Assembly: GCA_000181795.3 (NCBI GenBank)
Contig: CM012953.1
Coordinates: 12,732,218-12,796,217, forward strand
Reading direction: 5' to 3'
DNA from: Trichinella spiralis
Taxonomy: Eukaryota > Nematoda > Enoplea > Trichinellida > Trichinellidae
Length of the DNA: 64,000 nucleotides
Below, piece by piece: positions 36,744 through 49,300 of the stretch. Below the pieces are notes generated by a model. It had not been told where the DNA came from, made no database searches, and saw only the letters and a program-made list of their open reading frames with translations. The position numbers and the translations under genes were made by a program. Position 1 is the first letter of the stretch. Every line of letters starts with the position of its first letter.

Positions 36744-39578
36744 TTCAGGAATGAATGAGGCGAAACTGACGTGGGTCCGTTTAAAACCAGTAAGAAGCAA
36801 AGCTGCATCAATAGGAACAAACACATCAGCTGAGACGTACTGCAGTGTGTTGAAATTGATTTGAAGCAAATAAGCAAACCGCCTTATGACACACGCGCAC
36901 ACCAAGAAGCACACACATATACACACAAACACGCGGACTCTCGGAAATCTCTTTGCTGGAAAACATTTGCTAACTCTTTCAACTTTTTACTCTCTAAGCT
37001 TCCCCTCCCCCCCCCCTCTCTCTCTCTCTCTCTTTCTCTATATAGCTGTATATATTTTATCAATTAATTTATTCATTTCATGATTAGCTGATTTTACATT
37101 TTATTAATTTATTAATTGATATTTTTCATTTATTTTTCACAGCAGCAAAAAATCTTATCAACTTTTAAACTGAAACCTTTTATGAAAAACCGATGCATAT
37201 CTAAAATTTATAACTATGAACAACAAATTATAACTTTTAAAATACAATTAATAGTTTCCGATCTTCCATTTTTCATAGTTAAATTATGAAAAATCTAACC
37301 AAAAGAACCATCTGAACACTAAAAACACTTGTTTATTATTATTATTATTATTGTTAAATGCTATTTGGTATAAATGTTGTGAATTTGTGCATAAATTTTG
37401 ACAGAATATTATATACTAAATGGATGCCAAATGTTGCGCCAAATCAAATAGAACAAATGCTTAAAATCAAGTTGCTGCAATATATTTCACATGTTTGTTT
37501 GTTTCACCGAAAAATGCTAATGAAAAGTAGGATACTTTTCTCAGCTTGATTGATAATCAGAATTTTGAAATACAATTGTAAAATTTTCAAAAAAATGTGT
37601 GCGTTTTTTATAACCACTAATAATCATAAAAGCACGTCATTCAATTTTCTGTGAGTTACAAAATTGTGAATTCAACATTTTAAAGGTTCATAATTTTCAT
37701 GTTTTTAACTAAAAGTTTTCCTTTTTATCAGTAATTCATTCAACTCAATAAACTGTCAGAACACTTTCAATAACAGTCAACAGTCAATAAACTGAATCAT
37801 CTTAAAGTATTTAAATGATCTCAATATGATTGCATTGTTTTGAGTGATTGATTTATTTTTATATATCTGCCAGCTATTGATAGGTATGCTAATTATTCAT
37901 TTGATGTGAACTCCATCAAATTTGTCAAGTAGTGCAGCTTAGAGAATGTTTTCAAAAATAGTCCAAACTAAATGAAGAAAAGTAAAATAAAAGGAATTCT
38001 ATTCGCACTTATACAGCTATTTAAGCAATGTTTTGATTAATTTCATCTTTTCATACATAAATATTTTAATAGCTAACATATAAATGTGCTATTTATTATT
38101 TTTTCTTTTGACTACTATTTATTCATTTAATAAGTCCCAGCAAACTAAAACACACGTGAAAATTAACTTGAACAAGGGCGTAGATTAAACTTTAACAAGT
38201 AAATGCATGAAGCTAAATGCGGCGCACATTTACAATTTGTTTGAAGAAGCATATCCAACAAACATGATTAAGTTGCCTGTTTTTAGAAGCATATTTTACA
38301 TTTTACGGTTTTTTATAATAATAAAACTTCACATAATTTTGTTTAGCAAGTTTTAAAAATAACAATAAATATTTGCAATAGTTTTCGACTGAGATAAATC
38401 TTTTGTAGTTTTTTGAACGAAATTCTTTCAATTCCTCTATTTTAATTCCATATTTTTTAATAAAAAAAGAAAACAGATGAAAAGAATATGTTCCCTGTTA
38501 ATAACTGAAATACTTCTGCTAATGTAATGCCACGCAATAAGGGAAATAAAATTACCATTTATGATACTATGTATTTAATTTTTCAGCAATGCGAGAAAGT
38601 AGCAAAATAATTAAATAAATATTTCAACAGCGCATACAAATATAATTCACTAATTTAAAACAAAAAACAAAAAAATTTTGACATTAGATTATTATTTGAT
38701 ATTTCGATGACTAGCACATAATTATAAAAAATTAATTAGATGTCAAATAATAATTTAAAAAGTATAACTTATTCTTTAAAAAAGTGAATTTATAAAAGTT
38801 TAAATGGAGACCGTTACAGTTAACAATTATTCAATTTTAACAAAAAAATTAAAGAGAGGTAATAAACAAAATTAAACCAATAACTACACAATAACAGTAA
38901 TTCATTTACGTCTATAAATTTAACTGAATAAAAAGTCGCCTATTTGAATAATTATAAAATAATATGCACAGTTGAAATTATTCGACGCTCATTAGAATGA
39001 CTGAATAAGTGCTTTTTAATTATATTTTCCGTTAAAATTTTGCAATAAATAAATTGATTAATAAAATATTAAATAATAATTACATAATTTTATGCACTGT
39101 GTACTTCGTAGGTATATGAATTTTTTACTGTAAATAAATGTAAGGATGTAGATTCAACTTTGTACTTGATTATCACTAACAATACTGTGTTCATTAATAC
39201 ATATTACCTAATATTCATCGTCGTGTTGTTTGGTGATCATCATTAACCGTTGTAAGATTTTTTTGTTATTTATATATTGTATCATTATTTTGCGTTTATA
39301 AATAAGGCATTATATATTTTCAACATTTTACTGTGATATTTTAGCGAAATATTTATAAATCTAATTATGCTTCTATATAACTTCATTTTCAGGAACAAAT
39401 TAATTAGTCTGTTTTGTTTTCAAAAGAAATATAATAAAGTAATTTTTAAATTGTATGATTATTTGAATGATCAATATTGAATAAAGTCTTTATATGCAGT
39501 CAGTTTTCCATTTATTCTTATCTATAACCCATATGTAATGTTTTGCGTTACTTTTCAGTTGAAACTACAGAATAAGAA
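36744..39578. other. Divergent intergenic region, promoters of calsequestrin and eIF4E2-like genes
   Basis: Contains CA-rich and pyrimidine-rich repeats upstream of calsequestrin (36890-37039) and long AT-rich DNA. An acceptor-like TTTTCAG ends at 39558, 20 bases before the eIF4E2-like ATG, suggesting a 5' UTR intron or a trans-splice site. No further coding exon recognised. Confidence 0.45.
37001..37039. repeat. Polypyrimidine/CT repeat tract
   Basis: A run of Cs followed by (CT)n; on the calsequestrin-coding strand it reads (GA)n then poly-G, 258-296 bases upstream of its start codon. Such mirror-type purine tracts can form triplex DNA and GAGA-type sites. Confidence 0.85.
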
Positions 39579-40503
39579 ATGGTTACAGAAGACATTTTTG
39601 TTGCTGCTGAGGAAACGAAGAATGAAATCTGTGCCAATCAAGTATGTATTTTAGTAATTTATAAATGATTTTAGTTTTGTAAATATTGTTTAATTACATA
39701 TGTGATAACATTCCACAACACAACATGCATTGATTGTAATTCTTCATTTCATTTCATGTTTATTCAGTTTCTTAATTCATTTCCATTTTTAGGAGGATGC
39801 CGATGCCTCTCAGACTAAAGAAATTCCCAAACATCCTTTACAGAACACTTGGGTAATCTGGTTTAACAAACGTAATCCCCATTCTAAATCGAAATCAGAA
39901 AACTCACCTGATTCTGGAGTGGAAGTGGCGTCATTTTCGAATGTTGAAGACTTCTGGGCGTTAGTATCACTAATTGAGTAAATGGTTTTCAGTAATCATT
40001 AATGCACTTTTAGTATTTACAACTTTATACAAAAACCAAGCATGTTTAAATCGGTATGCGATTTTAACATCTTTAAAAAGGGCATTCGTCCAACTTGGAA
40101 AGACAAAAAAACAGAAGGTATATCAGGAAGATGGACTATTCGATTGGATAATCCTTCGCCAACTTATGTCGACCAGCTTTGGTTAGAATTGTTGATGGCT
40201 ATGCTTGGTGAACAGTTTGGTGAGTACGGGGAACACATTGATGGTGCGGCGTTTAACATTCGTAATGGTATTAAATTAAACCTGTGGACATCGTTGAAAC
40301 TTGAGCTCATCAAAGAATTTATGGAAACTGAAGGAACCATGAATGGTGACATTAGAAAGCAGATCATTGCAGCAAAAAATGAAGAAATTGGGTTAGTTTA
40401 GTTTTTGGAAGTTATTTATTTATGTACGTATTTTTATTCTAGAAAGCTTTTGAAAGATAAGCTGAACGTGCACGAGAATGTTACTTGGGAAGGCTTTTGG
40501 TGA
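39579..40503 (+). CDS. ife-4: eIF4E2/4EHP-like protein with altered cap pocket
   Basis: Four exons (39579-39641, 39793-39959, 40014-40391, 40443-40503) give 222 residues. H-P-L-Q-N-T-W-V-I-W-F at 35-45, V-E-D-F-W-A-I-Y-N near 71-80, W-L-E-L-L-M-A-M-L-G-E-Q-F and N-L-W-T-S place it in the eIF4E family. The M-L-G-E-Q-F motif and the spacing between W44 and V-E-D-F-W fit eIF4E2/4EHP, a translational repressor in C. elegans (IFE-4 class). The dorsal partner-binding V-E-D-F-W is kept. In the cap pocket W105 is present, but the next residue, the guanine-binding Glu, is Lys106, and by alignment to 4EHP the first stacking aromatic is Ser59. Cap binding may therefore be weak or absent. The C-terminus ends W-E-G-F-W. 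The 4EHP assignment is inference. Confidence 0.85.
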
Positions 40504-40811
40504 AGCGTGTTGATTTTTCCCATTTTTATGGAACATTGTTAGGGCAGTTATGCAATGAATTTTCCAAGTTGCTTTGTGAATTTTACATTTCAGAATTAAA
40601 TATGTTCTACCATACGCTGCTTGTCATTCAAAAACGCTTTAATATAATGTACAGAAATGCAAAAATGCTACCATTGCTTCCATTGTTACATAAACAGACA
40701 TGTTGGATTTCTTACGTTTAAATCGTTACATTCACAAAATTTTAAGTCCTTTGAATGTTGAAAATAATTGTATAAGACTATGTACATCATTCTTTTTATT
40801 TATAAAAACTT

Positions 40812-40817
40812 AATAAA
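40812..40817 (+). terminator. Poly(A) signal of the eIF4E2-like gene
   Basis: AATAAA 308 bases after the stop codon, just before the opposing signal of lin-52 at 40847-40852. Confidence 0.5.
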
Positions 40818-40846
40818 ATAATAGTATATAATATTGTAAATCAAGT

Positions 40847-40852
40847 TTTATT
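40847..40852 (-). terminator. Poly(A) signal of lin-52
   Basis: AATAAA on the minus strand, 34 bases beyond the lin-52 stop codon and only 30 bases from the opposing plus-strand signal. Confidence 0.55.
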
Positions 40853-40886
40853 AAAGGAAAACATTTTAAACTGTCTAAAAAGTTGA

Positions 40887-41310
40887 CTATTTTTTTTCAA
40901 CTGCCACATCTTCATCAGGGGTTTCCAAAATTCTCAACAAGCGACCCCGCTGAATTTCCGCTTGTTCCAAGAGTCCTAACTGATATGCTGATTCTTGAAG
41001 AGTTTTGATATGTTCCATTAGTTGATCTGGTGTTAACTGACCTAATTCTGAAATGACAACATTACACAAATTATTTTTTAAAATTATACTTACCGTTCAT
41101 ATACTGAATATCACATGCTTCGATTTGGAAATTGACGTTAGATGCTGACTGGCCACTATAATTCAGCTCTTTTTCGGTAAAATCCATCAGTCCTGGTAGT
41201 TTTTCTGGCCAAATTTCAGGAGATTTACAACCTGAAAAGCTTTCTTCGCATCGAAGTTCATCTTCAAGTTTTATCGCAGTTTCTTTATCTTTAACTTGAT
41301 TTGATTCCAT
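40887..41310 (-). CDS. lin-52: LIN-52 (DREAM/MuvB complex subunit)
   Basis: Two exons (41310-41094 and 41047-40887) give 125 residues, close to the human length of 116. The segment S-P-E-I-W-P-E-K-L-P-G matches LIN52 S-P-D-L-W-P-E-Q-L-P-G, which holds the serine phosphorylated by DYRK1A and the pocket-protein docking region. The C-terminal half E-L-G-Q-L-T-P-D-Q-L-M-E then A-Y-Q-L-G-L-x-E and R-G-R-L-L-R-I-L-E matches the MuvB-binding helices. LIN-52 links the MuvB core to Rb-family proteins in cell-cycle gene repression. It is convergent with the eIF4E2-like gene; the two 3' UTRs probably overlap. Confidence 0.92.
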
Positions 41311-43712
41311 TCAAAGTTCAATCCCAACTGATACATAAACAAGTAAAACGTTTGCGAATGGAAAATCGAGTTCAAAACTAAAATGATTAGCATACTGTAT
41401 TTCTCAAATCAAAGTGTAAATTTATACTAAATTACTGAATTCACTTATTAATCTCATTGCATTCACTTAATTTATTTAATATTTTAATGTATGCATATTA
41501 TTTTTCAATAAATACATAGTAATTAATTTGATCAAAATTTATCATAATGGACAAATACAAATTGTTACAGTAAAAAACTAAAGAAATGTAGGTAAAGTAG
41601 GTAGGCAGGTAAGGTGATTATTAATTGCTTTTGCTTAATTGTGAAATTCTGTTCTAGAAAATAATTTTTCACATTTTTGATTATATCAGATTAGAAAAAA
41701 TTTCAAAATATATTCACTGTAAGACGTGTAACTATTTTAAATGCCAAATCGATTATAAATTAGTTTCCCTGGATTAGCAATCAACAATTTTTATTAAGCA
41801 AGTCGGTTTGGAAATGATTTTTTATGCTTATTTGGTGGCACTGCGTGTTAATCAGAATCGCGTAGGCAGTTAATCGTTGGCCATAATTTAAGTGTGTCCT
41901 GCTTCTTTTAATATTTTCTTACTTATAACGGAAACGTGGTAATTTAATTATTTTCTTTTTCAAATAGTTCAAATTTCCATTTTCCTTATTTTCTTTGAAC
42001 TAATTTCAGAACTAAATTCTAGAATTGTTTTGCATCTGAAATATCTGTCGGATAATGTTGCACCACAAGGTAAATTAGTAATCGAATCTCACAGCTTGCA
42101 AATGCGTGATGATCATATTGATCTAGAGCAATACTGCAGGTGCTAGTAGAGTGAAAGAATTTTCATAAACAACATCTGAACAAATCGCTAACATATTGAT
42201 CGTTGTCAATTATTATTGATGAACGGAATTTTGTTTTTTTGTTGTCATTAATATTCTTAGTATTTTTCAACGATTAATATCATGTTAGAAATAAAGTGAA
42301 TGCTCACAGCATGCTTTTGTTTTTTACGGATACTGCGTCGTCCTTCCAAAGCATATTTTATTACATTCAGCGTGCACATTTTCTCTTGCTGTTCCTGGAT
42401 TGAGAATACGTTTTTACTTTTAGTATGCTGTAAATATTTTTATAAATTTTTAGGCGAATCTGCTTGAAGGTTGAAATTATCCTTCTACACAACTGAATAG
42501 CTGACGTCAGTAATAAATTTTTCACACTAATAACATTCTTTACTAAGATGATATTTTTTTATTCAGCTATTGATAAGCATTTTTGGAAAATGTTGGTTTT
42601 CTTTGACTACAACGATGAATGAATTTTCATTGCTTATTTTTGATTGCTGCTTGTATAAATAATTTTGGCACGAAACAAATTTTTATTATTGTCATAATAT
42701 GTATTACCAAAACAAATATTTTTGTATATGTCTAAATTAAATATATTAAGTACTGCTGTGACAAATTATTCAGTTTAACTTGGTAAAGAAACAAATTGAA
42801 ACGATGTTTAAATATGCGCATAATCTCATGCATTAATATTCATTTTATTGTCATCTACTAACCGAACTTTGTATTCATCATTTGTTTAAATTTAATATTA
42901 TCATCTATCGTTATTTCTAAAATAGTTGACGTCAAATTTTATTATGTCATACATTCGTGAAATTTGAAATGTCATATTTCTTTTTTGTTTATCCATTATT
43001 GAAAAAGCAAACAGATTGTATGTAATTTTTATTTTTTGTGCAGCTGCTGTTTGTTTTTCAAAAATTATTTCGACAATAATTCAGTGTTATGTTAAAATTT
43101 ACATTTCTTGCAAAGCATTAATCCAAGCATACTTGACAGCTTTTATCATCTTGCAATTATTTCCAGTAATTTACCATTCATTAAAAAAATATTTTTCCTT
43201 CACTGAATTACATTACACATGTTCATATGAATTTCAGTATTAACTATTTTTAACTGTGCTTTATAAGAGTGTAAAAACACTTGCACAGTTCTTCGTTGTT
43301 TGATGATAAAATAATATTAAAATTTGCATTGATTTTTGAAATATTGTTGCAGTTTTATCCGAATTATGGAAAAAAATATCACATTCACATGCATGAGTAG
43401 TATTGACAGAATTTGAATTATTTCAAATCCTGTTAGACAAATGACGTCAAAAGTATATACACCGAAATATACTTCATCATTATTTTCCCATATTCTTAAT
43501 GATCATTTTAAAAACATAAAGTTTTTAATAAAACTGTGAAAACCGAAACAACAAAGTAACATTTCAGCAAAACCGAACAAACAATTTTTGATCAAAAGGA
43601 ACAACAATTAATTATTTAAGTACTAATGATGGCTCTGGTCAATGATGGGGGGGGGGGGGAAGAATCATATTTCTTTGGCAACGGATAAACAAGCACGACA
43701 TCAAAGTATTTT
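41311..43712. other. Intergenic, no gene recognised
   Basis: AT-rich, between the lin-52 start and the GALNT stop. The open frame at 43016-43243 plus is hydrophobic and low-complexity, without support. A 13-G run lies at 43647-43659. Confidence 0.5.
43647..43659. repeat. Poly-G tract
   Basis: Thirteen consecutive Gs in otherwise AT-rich DNA, 54 bases past the GALNT stop codon; it is poly-C on the GALNT sense strand and would lie in its 3' UTR. Confidence 0.9.
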
Positions 43713-46308
43713 TCACAATGCTTTGTGTCTCACTTTTTCACTTCTCGTTTCTTCATGATAGTCTGGAAACAACTCACCATTGTAACCTTCCAAAATCCAC
43801 TGCTGCAATAAATTTTCCTTGTAGCATTCTGCCATAACTATCATATTATTCAATGGGGTTAAACAAGCACGACTCTGCCGATGACGAAATTGATAGGTCT
43901 GCAATAAACAAATTATTTTAATGGGGACAGTTACAAATTTTAAAAAAGTGAAAGAAAAATTACATTAGGATCATAATCCCAAATCTGAGATTCATCATTG
44001 TTGCATTGCTGAAGAAATATTGGACTGTCGGCTTTTCTAGACGCTTGCAAACACAGTTCATCAGCACGTATATTTAATGTACCTGTATAACTCCAAACCT
44101 GTACAAAAGAAAAATTGCATTGGACAAGGAAAAATTAACACACTTTCATAAAGAGTACTTGATTTCCACCCGAATTGTGACAAGTCAACAAAGCTGGAGA
44201 ACCAGATGCTTTACGTCCCATGGTATCTAGGCAAAGATCGTTCTTTTCATTTTTTATCTTAAATGAATAAATGCACAATTTAATAAACAACGACGCACTC
44301 ATATTAACTTACATAGCCTATACTGTAATACGTTGGTGGAATATTACTTTCTGGATAGATGTTTTTCAAATACCACTTGAATGACTTGCAACCAAGCCGT
44401 TTTCTCAAAGCAATCCGATCGCTGATATTGCCAAGTGGTGCAAACATTGCGCCTGAACAATAAAACAAAATATAATTTGTAAATTTAAAAAAATAACTGC
44501 TACAAATAAATAAAATGAAAACAACACGTAAATAAATAACATACTTGGTGTCATCTTATAATAGAATTCTTTGTACTCGTCCATCCATACTTCGGCAGTT
44601 CTTCTAGCATTGCCGTAAATAACATTTGAAGTACCTCCTTCGAATGTATAAGGCGTTTGCTTTCGAAACACATGGCCAACATGAGAACATGGATTTATTT
44701 CCAAAGTTCCACCGCACATCCATACCTACACAACACGAACAATATTATACAAGATACAAAGTATCTACGTTCTCGTACTGTCGCCTTACTCTGAATGAAA
44801 TTTCCAAATTTTCACCACCCCATATGCGCATCCCCTCGTCATAAGCTCCAATATCGAAAAAATACTTTCGATCAATGGAAAACAACCCTCCAGCAATAGT
44901 TGGAGTACTGTAATAAAAAAAACATTTTTTACATAAGCAACAAAAATACAATTTTCAAAAAAATACCGTATGGGTGTAGTCTTATTTTTTCCGCGCCTTT
45001 TCTGCTCTCGTGCCGACGCTTGGTACCACCGAAAGTTCATTGTCCAACTGAAACCACCCCATGTTGATTCCGCCGCCGTGACATACTGGAATGTGTCGTC
45101 AGATATAACATCAATAACTGGAGCTACAACTCGTGTTCTAGAAAAGTTCGACAATTGAATTGCAATGCTACTTTGAAAATTAGCATCAGAGAATAATCGT
45201 AATTTTTATTTTTTCAATTAAAAAAACCAACCTATCTTCAGAAATTCGGGACAGCAGAGGTTCCAACCAACCGTCCGTTACCTCGACGTGAGCATCGAGA
45301 AAAGTCAAAACATCACCTTTAGCTATCTCAGCACCGCGTACTCGACCAACAATTAAACCGGATCTCTGGGGCAACCGTATCAACGTGTGTGCAACTGGTA
45401 TAGTTTTAAGGAAGGATTCCACAAGAGCTATTAATTCATCTTGAAAAATTAAAAAATAAAATCAACCAAATATGACAAATGTTCCGAATGTTCAACGTCA
45501 GCATACCCTTTTCACTGGCATCATCGACTAGAATAATTTCCTGAAGAATAATTGTTCTGTACAGTCGACTTTATAAGAATATATTTAATAAAAAGCTTAC
45601 TTCCAAATAATCCACAGAAGATCTATTAATCACACTTTGTACAGTGCGCATCAAAGTAGACCATGCTTCATTGTGAAAAACAATCACGACAGATGTTTTC
45701 AAAGAAATTTTCTCATACTTTATCGAACGACATCTGAAACAGCAAAAAATTACAACAAACAGTTAACCACATTTCATATTTTAAATTAAAATGCAGTTAA
45801 TACATTTTAAACAACTGTATTTTTATTTCATCAAAATATATTAAAGCATTTAGTTCTAATAATTAAATAAATACAAAAAAAATCTTACGCAGATGAGCGA
45901 TAATCTGGCAAAGTACGATTCAAAGATATACGTTCCGAAGCAACCACATTAAACTGATTCTCTTTGAATCTTGCTTTCACTTCACTTTGCAAACTGCTCT
46001 GAATAATCACAGGACTTCCCATTTCACCGGCCCCAGGCGATTTTGATTTCATCGCTAAAATTTTTTTTCTCCATTTTTTAAATTATTAATTCAAAAATGA
46101 AAACATCACTCCAACCTGCCAATAAAGTCTGCAATGCACTGTCTCCGTTGCTGAAGTTGGCATTAATCCTAGGATGCAGTCGACTAATCAACACTTTCTG
46201 CGATTCCGAATACCCGATGTCGGCAAAAAACATTGCATAAACAAAATAAATTACAATCCAAGCGCAGATAACAAAAAGTGCAAAACGACAATATTCCTTG
46301 CGCCGCAT
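43713..46308 (-). CDS. Polypeptide N-acetylgalactosaminyltransferase (GALNT1/13-like)
   Basis: Twelve exons: 46308-46116, 46054-45899, 45733-45601, 45540-45507, 45439-45232, 45137-44967, 44907-44792, 44725-44545, 44452-44313, 44257-44159, 44098-43964, 43898-43713; 583 residues, the family's size. A type II membrane anchor (about 9-28) and stem precede the GT27 domain: [21 protein letters not shown], the metal-binding [23 protein letters not shown] and H-V-G-H-V-F-R-K. A ricin-type lectin domain follows with G-G-N-Q-V-W and Q-x-W repeats. It starts mucin-type O-glycosylation in the Golgi by moving GalNAc from UDP-GalNAc to Ser/Thr. Relatives read G-L-I-R-A-R after R-S; here it is G-L-I-V-G-R. 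Confidence 0.93.
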
Positions 46309-49300
46309 TGTATTTCAAATAATTCTAAATTATATAAAATGAAATTATATTATTTTCTAATAAATATAAACTATACATGTATATGATAAGTTAATAGAAA
46401 ATGCTTTTCCATACTTCAGTAATTTTAAAAAGCGTTTCAAAATACTTTTTAATGAAATAACACAGCTTCAAAATATAAGAAATATTCGAATATTTGAAAG
46501 ATTAAAAACCATAAAGTGAATCATATGAGATCATAACAAAAATTACTGCAGTTCACAATGCATTTGTAATTAAAAGAGGAGAAGAAACACAAATGAAACT
46601 GATAAGATCAACAATTTATAAAGTGAAATAATAATAAAATGAAGATGTAAAGAGAAAAATAAAACTCTTGAAATAAGCACAGACAACAACAGCAATATGT
46701 TTACACAGTAGAGAGTAATGCAAACCGTGTCAACAGTAGCAAAAGAAACTATCTTCAATGTACTGACAATTGTCTGCATTTCCGTTGCATTATTTACCAA
46801 AATTTCGACTACCAATTGCAACTTAGAAAAACCAAATCTTGTCAGAAATAACAATTTAAGTATGCAGCAACAATACAATTAATCCAAAATTGATGAAGCT
46901 GACAACATTATATTAGTCATCATTGAAGCATTAATTAAAATTATGAAATATAATTACAACTTTTCCTTAATAAAGTTTAAACAAATAAGTATTTACATCA
47001 ATCTCTTCAAATAACCGTAGCACAATAAAAATCGTTCAAAACTTTAAATGTTATTTGAAAATTCATAATATGCGCGTAATTAGATATAAACCAAGTTAAC
47101 CGAAAAAAAATCCTGAAACAGAAATAACATTTCACAATACAAAATACATATGATATTACTGACAAAAAAGTTTAAAGAAACTGATATCTTAAATTACACT
47201 AACGTGCCAAAATTTTCACTTTATGCAATCATGCAATGTAACCATCCAAAAATCGATCAGCAATTCATCTGATTTTAAAGTATTATTTCAAATAAAAAAG
47301 AAACTTTTACCAAAGTAAATAGTTGCTGAAATTTCTAACATTAATAACATATATAATATGATATTGCTGCAATTTATTTCCATATCTTTTTTTATAGTTG
47401 AAAGATGATCTTCATAAAATAGGTGCCGCAAAAGACTCTTGACAAAAGTACCAAAAATGTAATATTCTTCAACTCAAAAACTCAGCAGAACAAGTTTGAA
47501 AATCAGATAACAAAAGTATAACCATATATTTAATTATTTTAGTTTACAAATAATAAAATTCATCAAATTATTTAGAATTACATTGCACACCTGAAAACAG
47601 TAGAATACGTTATTACAGTCATATTTATGTTAATTCTAAAGACTGTGAAGCTGATAATTCAAATAAAAATAAATTTAAGCAATCATAAGTGACTGAAAAA
47701 TTAAACAAAAGACAGCAATTCTTAAAGCAGTTCTAAATAAGTTATTTCATTACGTTAAAGTAGTATACTTCATAAAGTGAACGTTGATATATATTTACAT
47801 TTATTTACATAATCTAAAACAACTAGATATTAAACATTTGAAAAGTAAAATTTAACATCCTTCAAATTCATACCTTTCAATTTGACGTTTTTTCCAAATA
47901 AAACGGAAAAGTCTAAAATAGTAATTAATCATGAAAATGCAACAACATTTTATAAAAACATTTATAAAATAGATGAAGTATTAAACTCATCACATTTACG
48001 CAAAAAACAAAGTTAAAAAATAAATTTACTTTAAGCACCTAAAGTATAACAAAATACGTTTCAAAGCAACAGCTGCATTGCAAATAACCACCTTACAGTA
48101 TCTTCTGAATAAATTATTAGGTTTAAATTTACAGTATCATTTATTTTTTAGTATTTGAAAAATTAGATTAATTGAAATAGTGTCAAACATTAATTTATGA
48201 CTGAAAATGGTAAATTCCTATAAAATATACATTTGGTAAAATATGTTTTCAAGTCTTTTCATGCAAAAAATTTGTGAAATTTGAAATGACATGAAAATGA
48301 AATACGCAGACTTTTAGTAATAACTATTATTCATAAGCTTTACTGAAGGATCATTGCATTTAATCCACCTTTTTAATTTTCTTATGACATATAATTTATA
48401 ATGGAAGTATTTATTTATTTGGATAACTGCTGATATCATTTTTGCATAATTTATGCATACTGAAATCCCAGTCGCTTCAGGCGTAACTGGACACACTGGG
48501 AACCATCAGTTGTCAGTCATTGAACAATGATGCGGATCCAAAGAATTGTATAATCAAAAATTTTTTAACCAAGCGATTTGAATTTATTCAACCGCCAGAC
48601 AGTTGTACAGTTCACTTGAACTTGATTGTAGCTGTCGTGAGAAAGATAAGTATAACGTGAGGAGCAACATACGTACATGACAATTAACTTGCGGGAAATA
48701 TGAACGTTTACACTTTTTACTGCTCTATCACTTACTTCATTGCTTAGCAGTGCCATCTCATCTACTTCGCCGCTGTCTCAAGTCATTACCTTAAAAATCA
48801 GATAATCAGGTACAAGTCACATTTTTCTATTAGAAATATGTTACAAATGTTATCCATGGCATTTCAGTTTAGCATTTGAAACCGAAAATGAAATTTAAGT
48901 CAAATTATTTGTTAATCGTGAAATTTACTTTTAAATTTTAACGTGATAATATTTATCAATAAAATGCAATATCCATTTGGTTGATCAAAATTAACGCTAA
49001 TTCAACATGGAAAATGTTTATAACAGCAAAGCTGAACAATTCAAACTATGATGTATATCTGATTTTTGTTAATTTTGTTAATTGCACTTAATTTTTTGTT
49101 GTTTTAAATCAATCAAAACTTTAATTTCAATTTCATATTATTGAACAATAAATAATACTTGTAAAACAGTTTGTAGACATGCGTTTGTATTTAATTTTTG
49201 AAATGACAGATAATAATCTTTGAAAATAATTTGTGTAATTCATAATTTAAAAAATATGAAATTGATGAGAAATAATGAGATTTTTATTGACTTATTATAT

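Noticed and set aside
36490-36864. 124-codon plus-strand open frame
   Set aside because: Shadow of calsequestrin exon 1 on the minus strand.
46570-46878. 102-codon minus-strand open frame upstream of GALNT
   Set aside because: Translation is Leu/Val/Phe-rich from AT-rich DNA, with no motif and no splice context tying it to GALNT.
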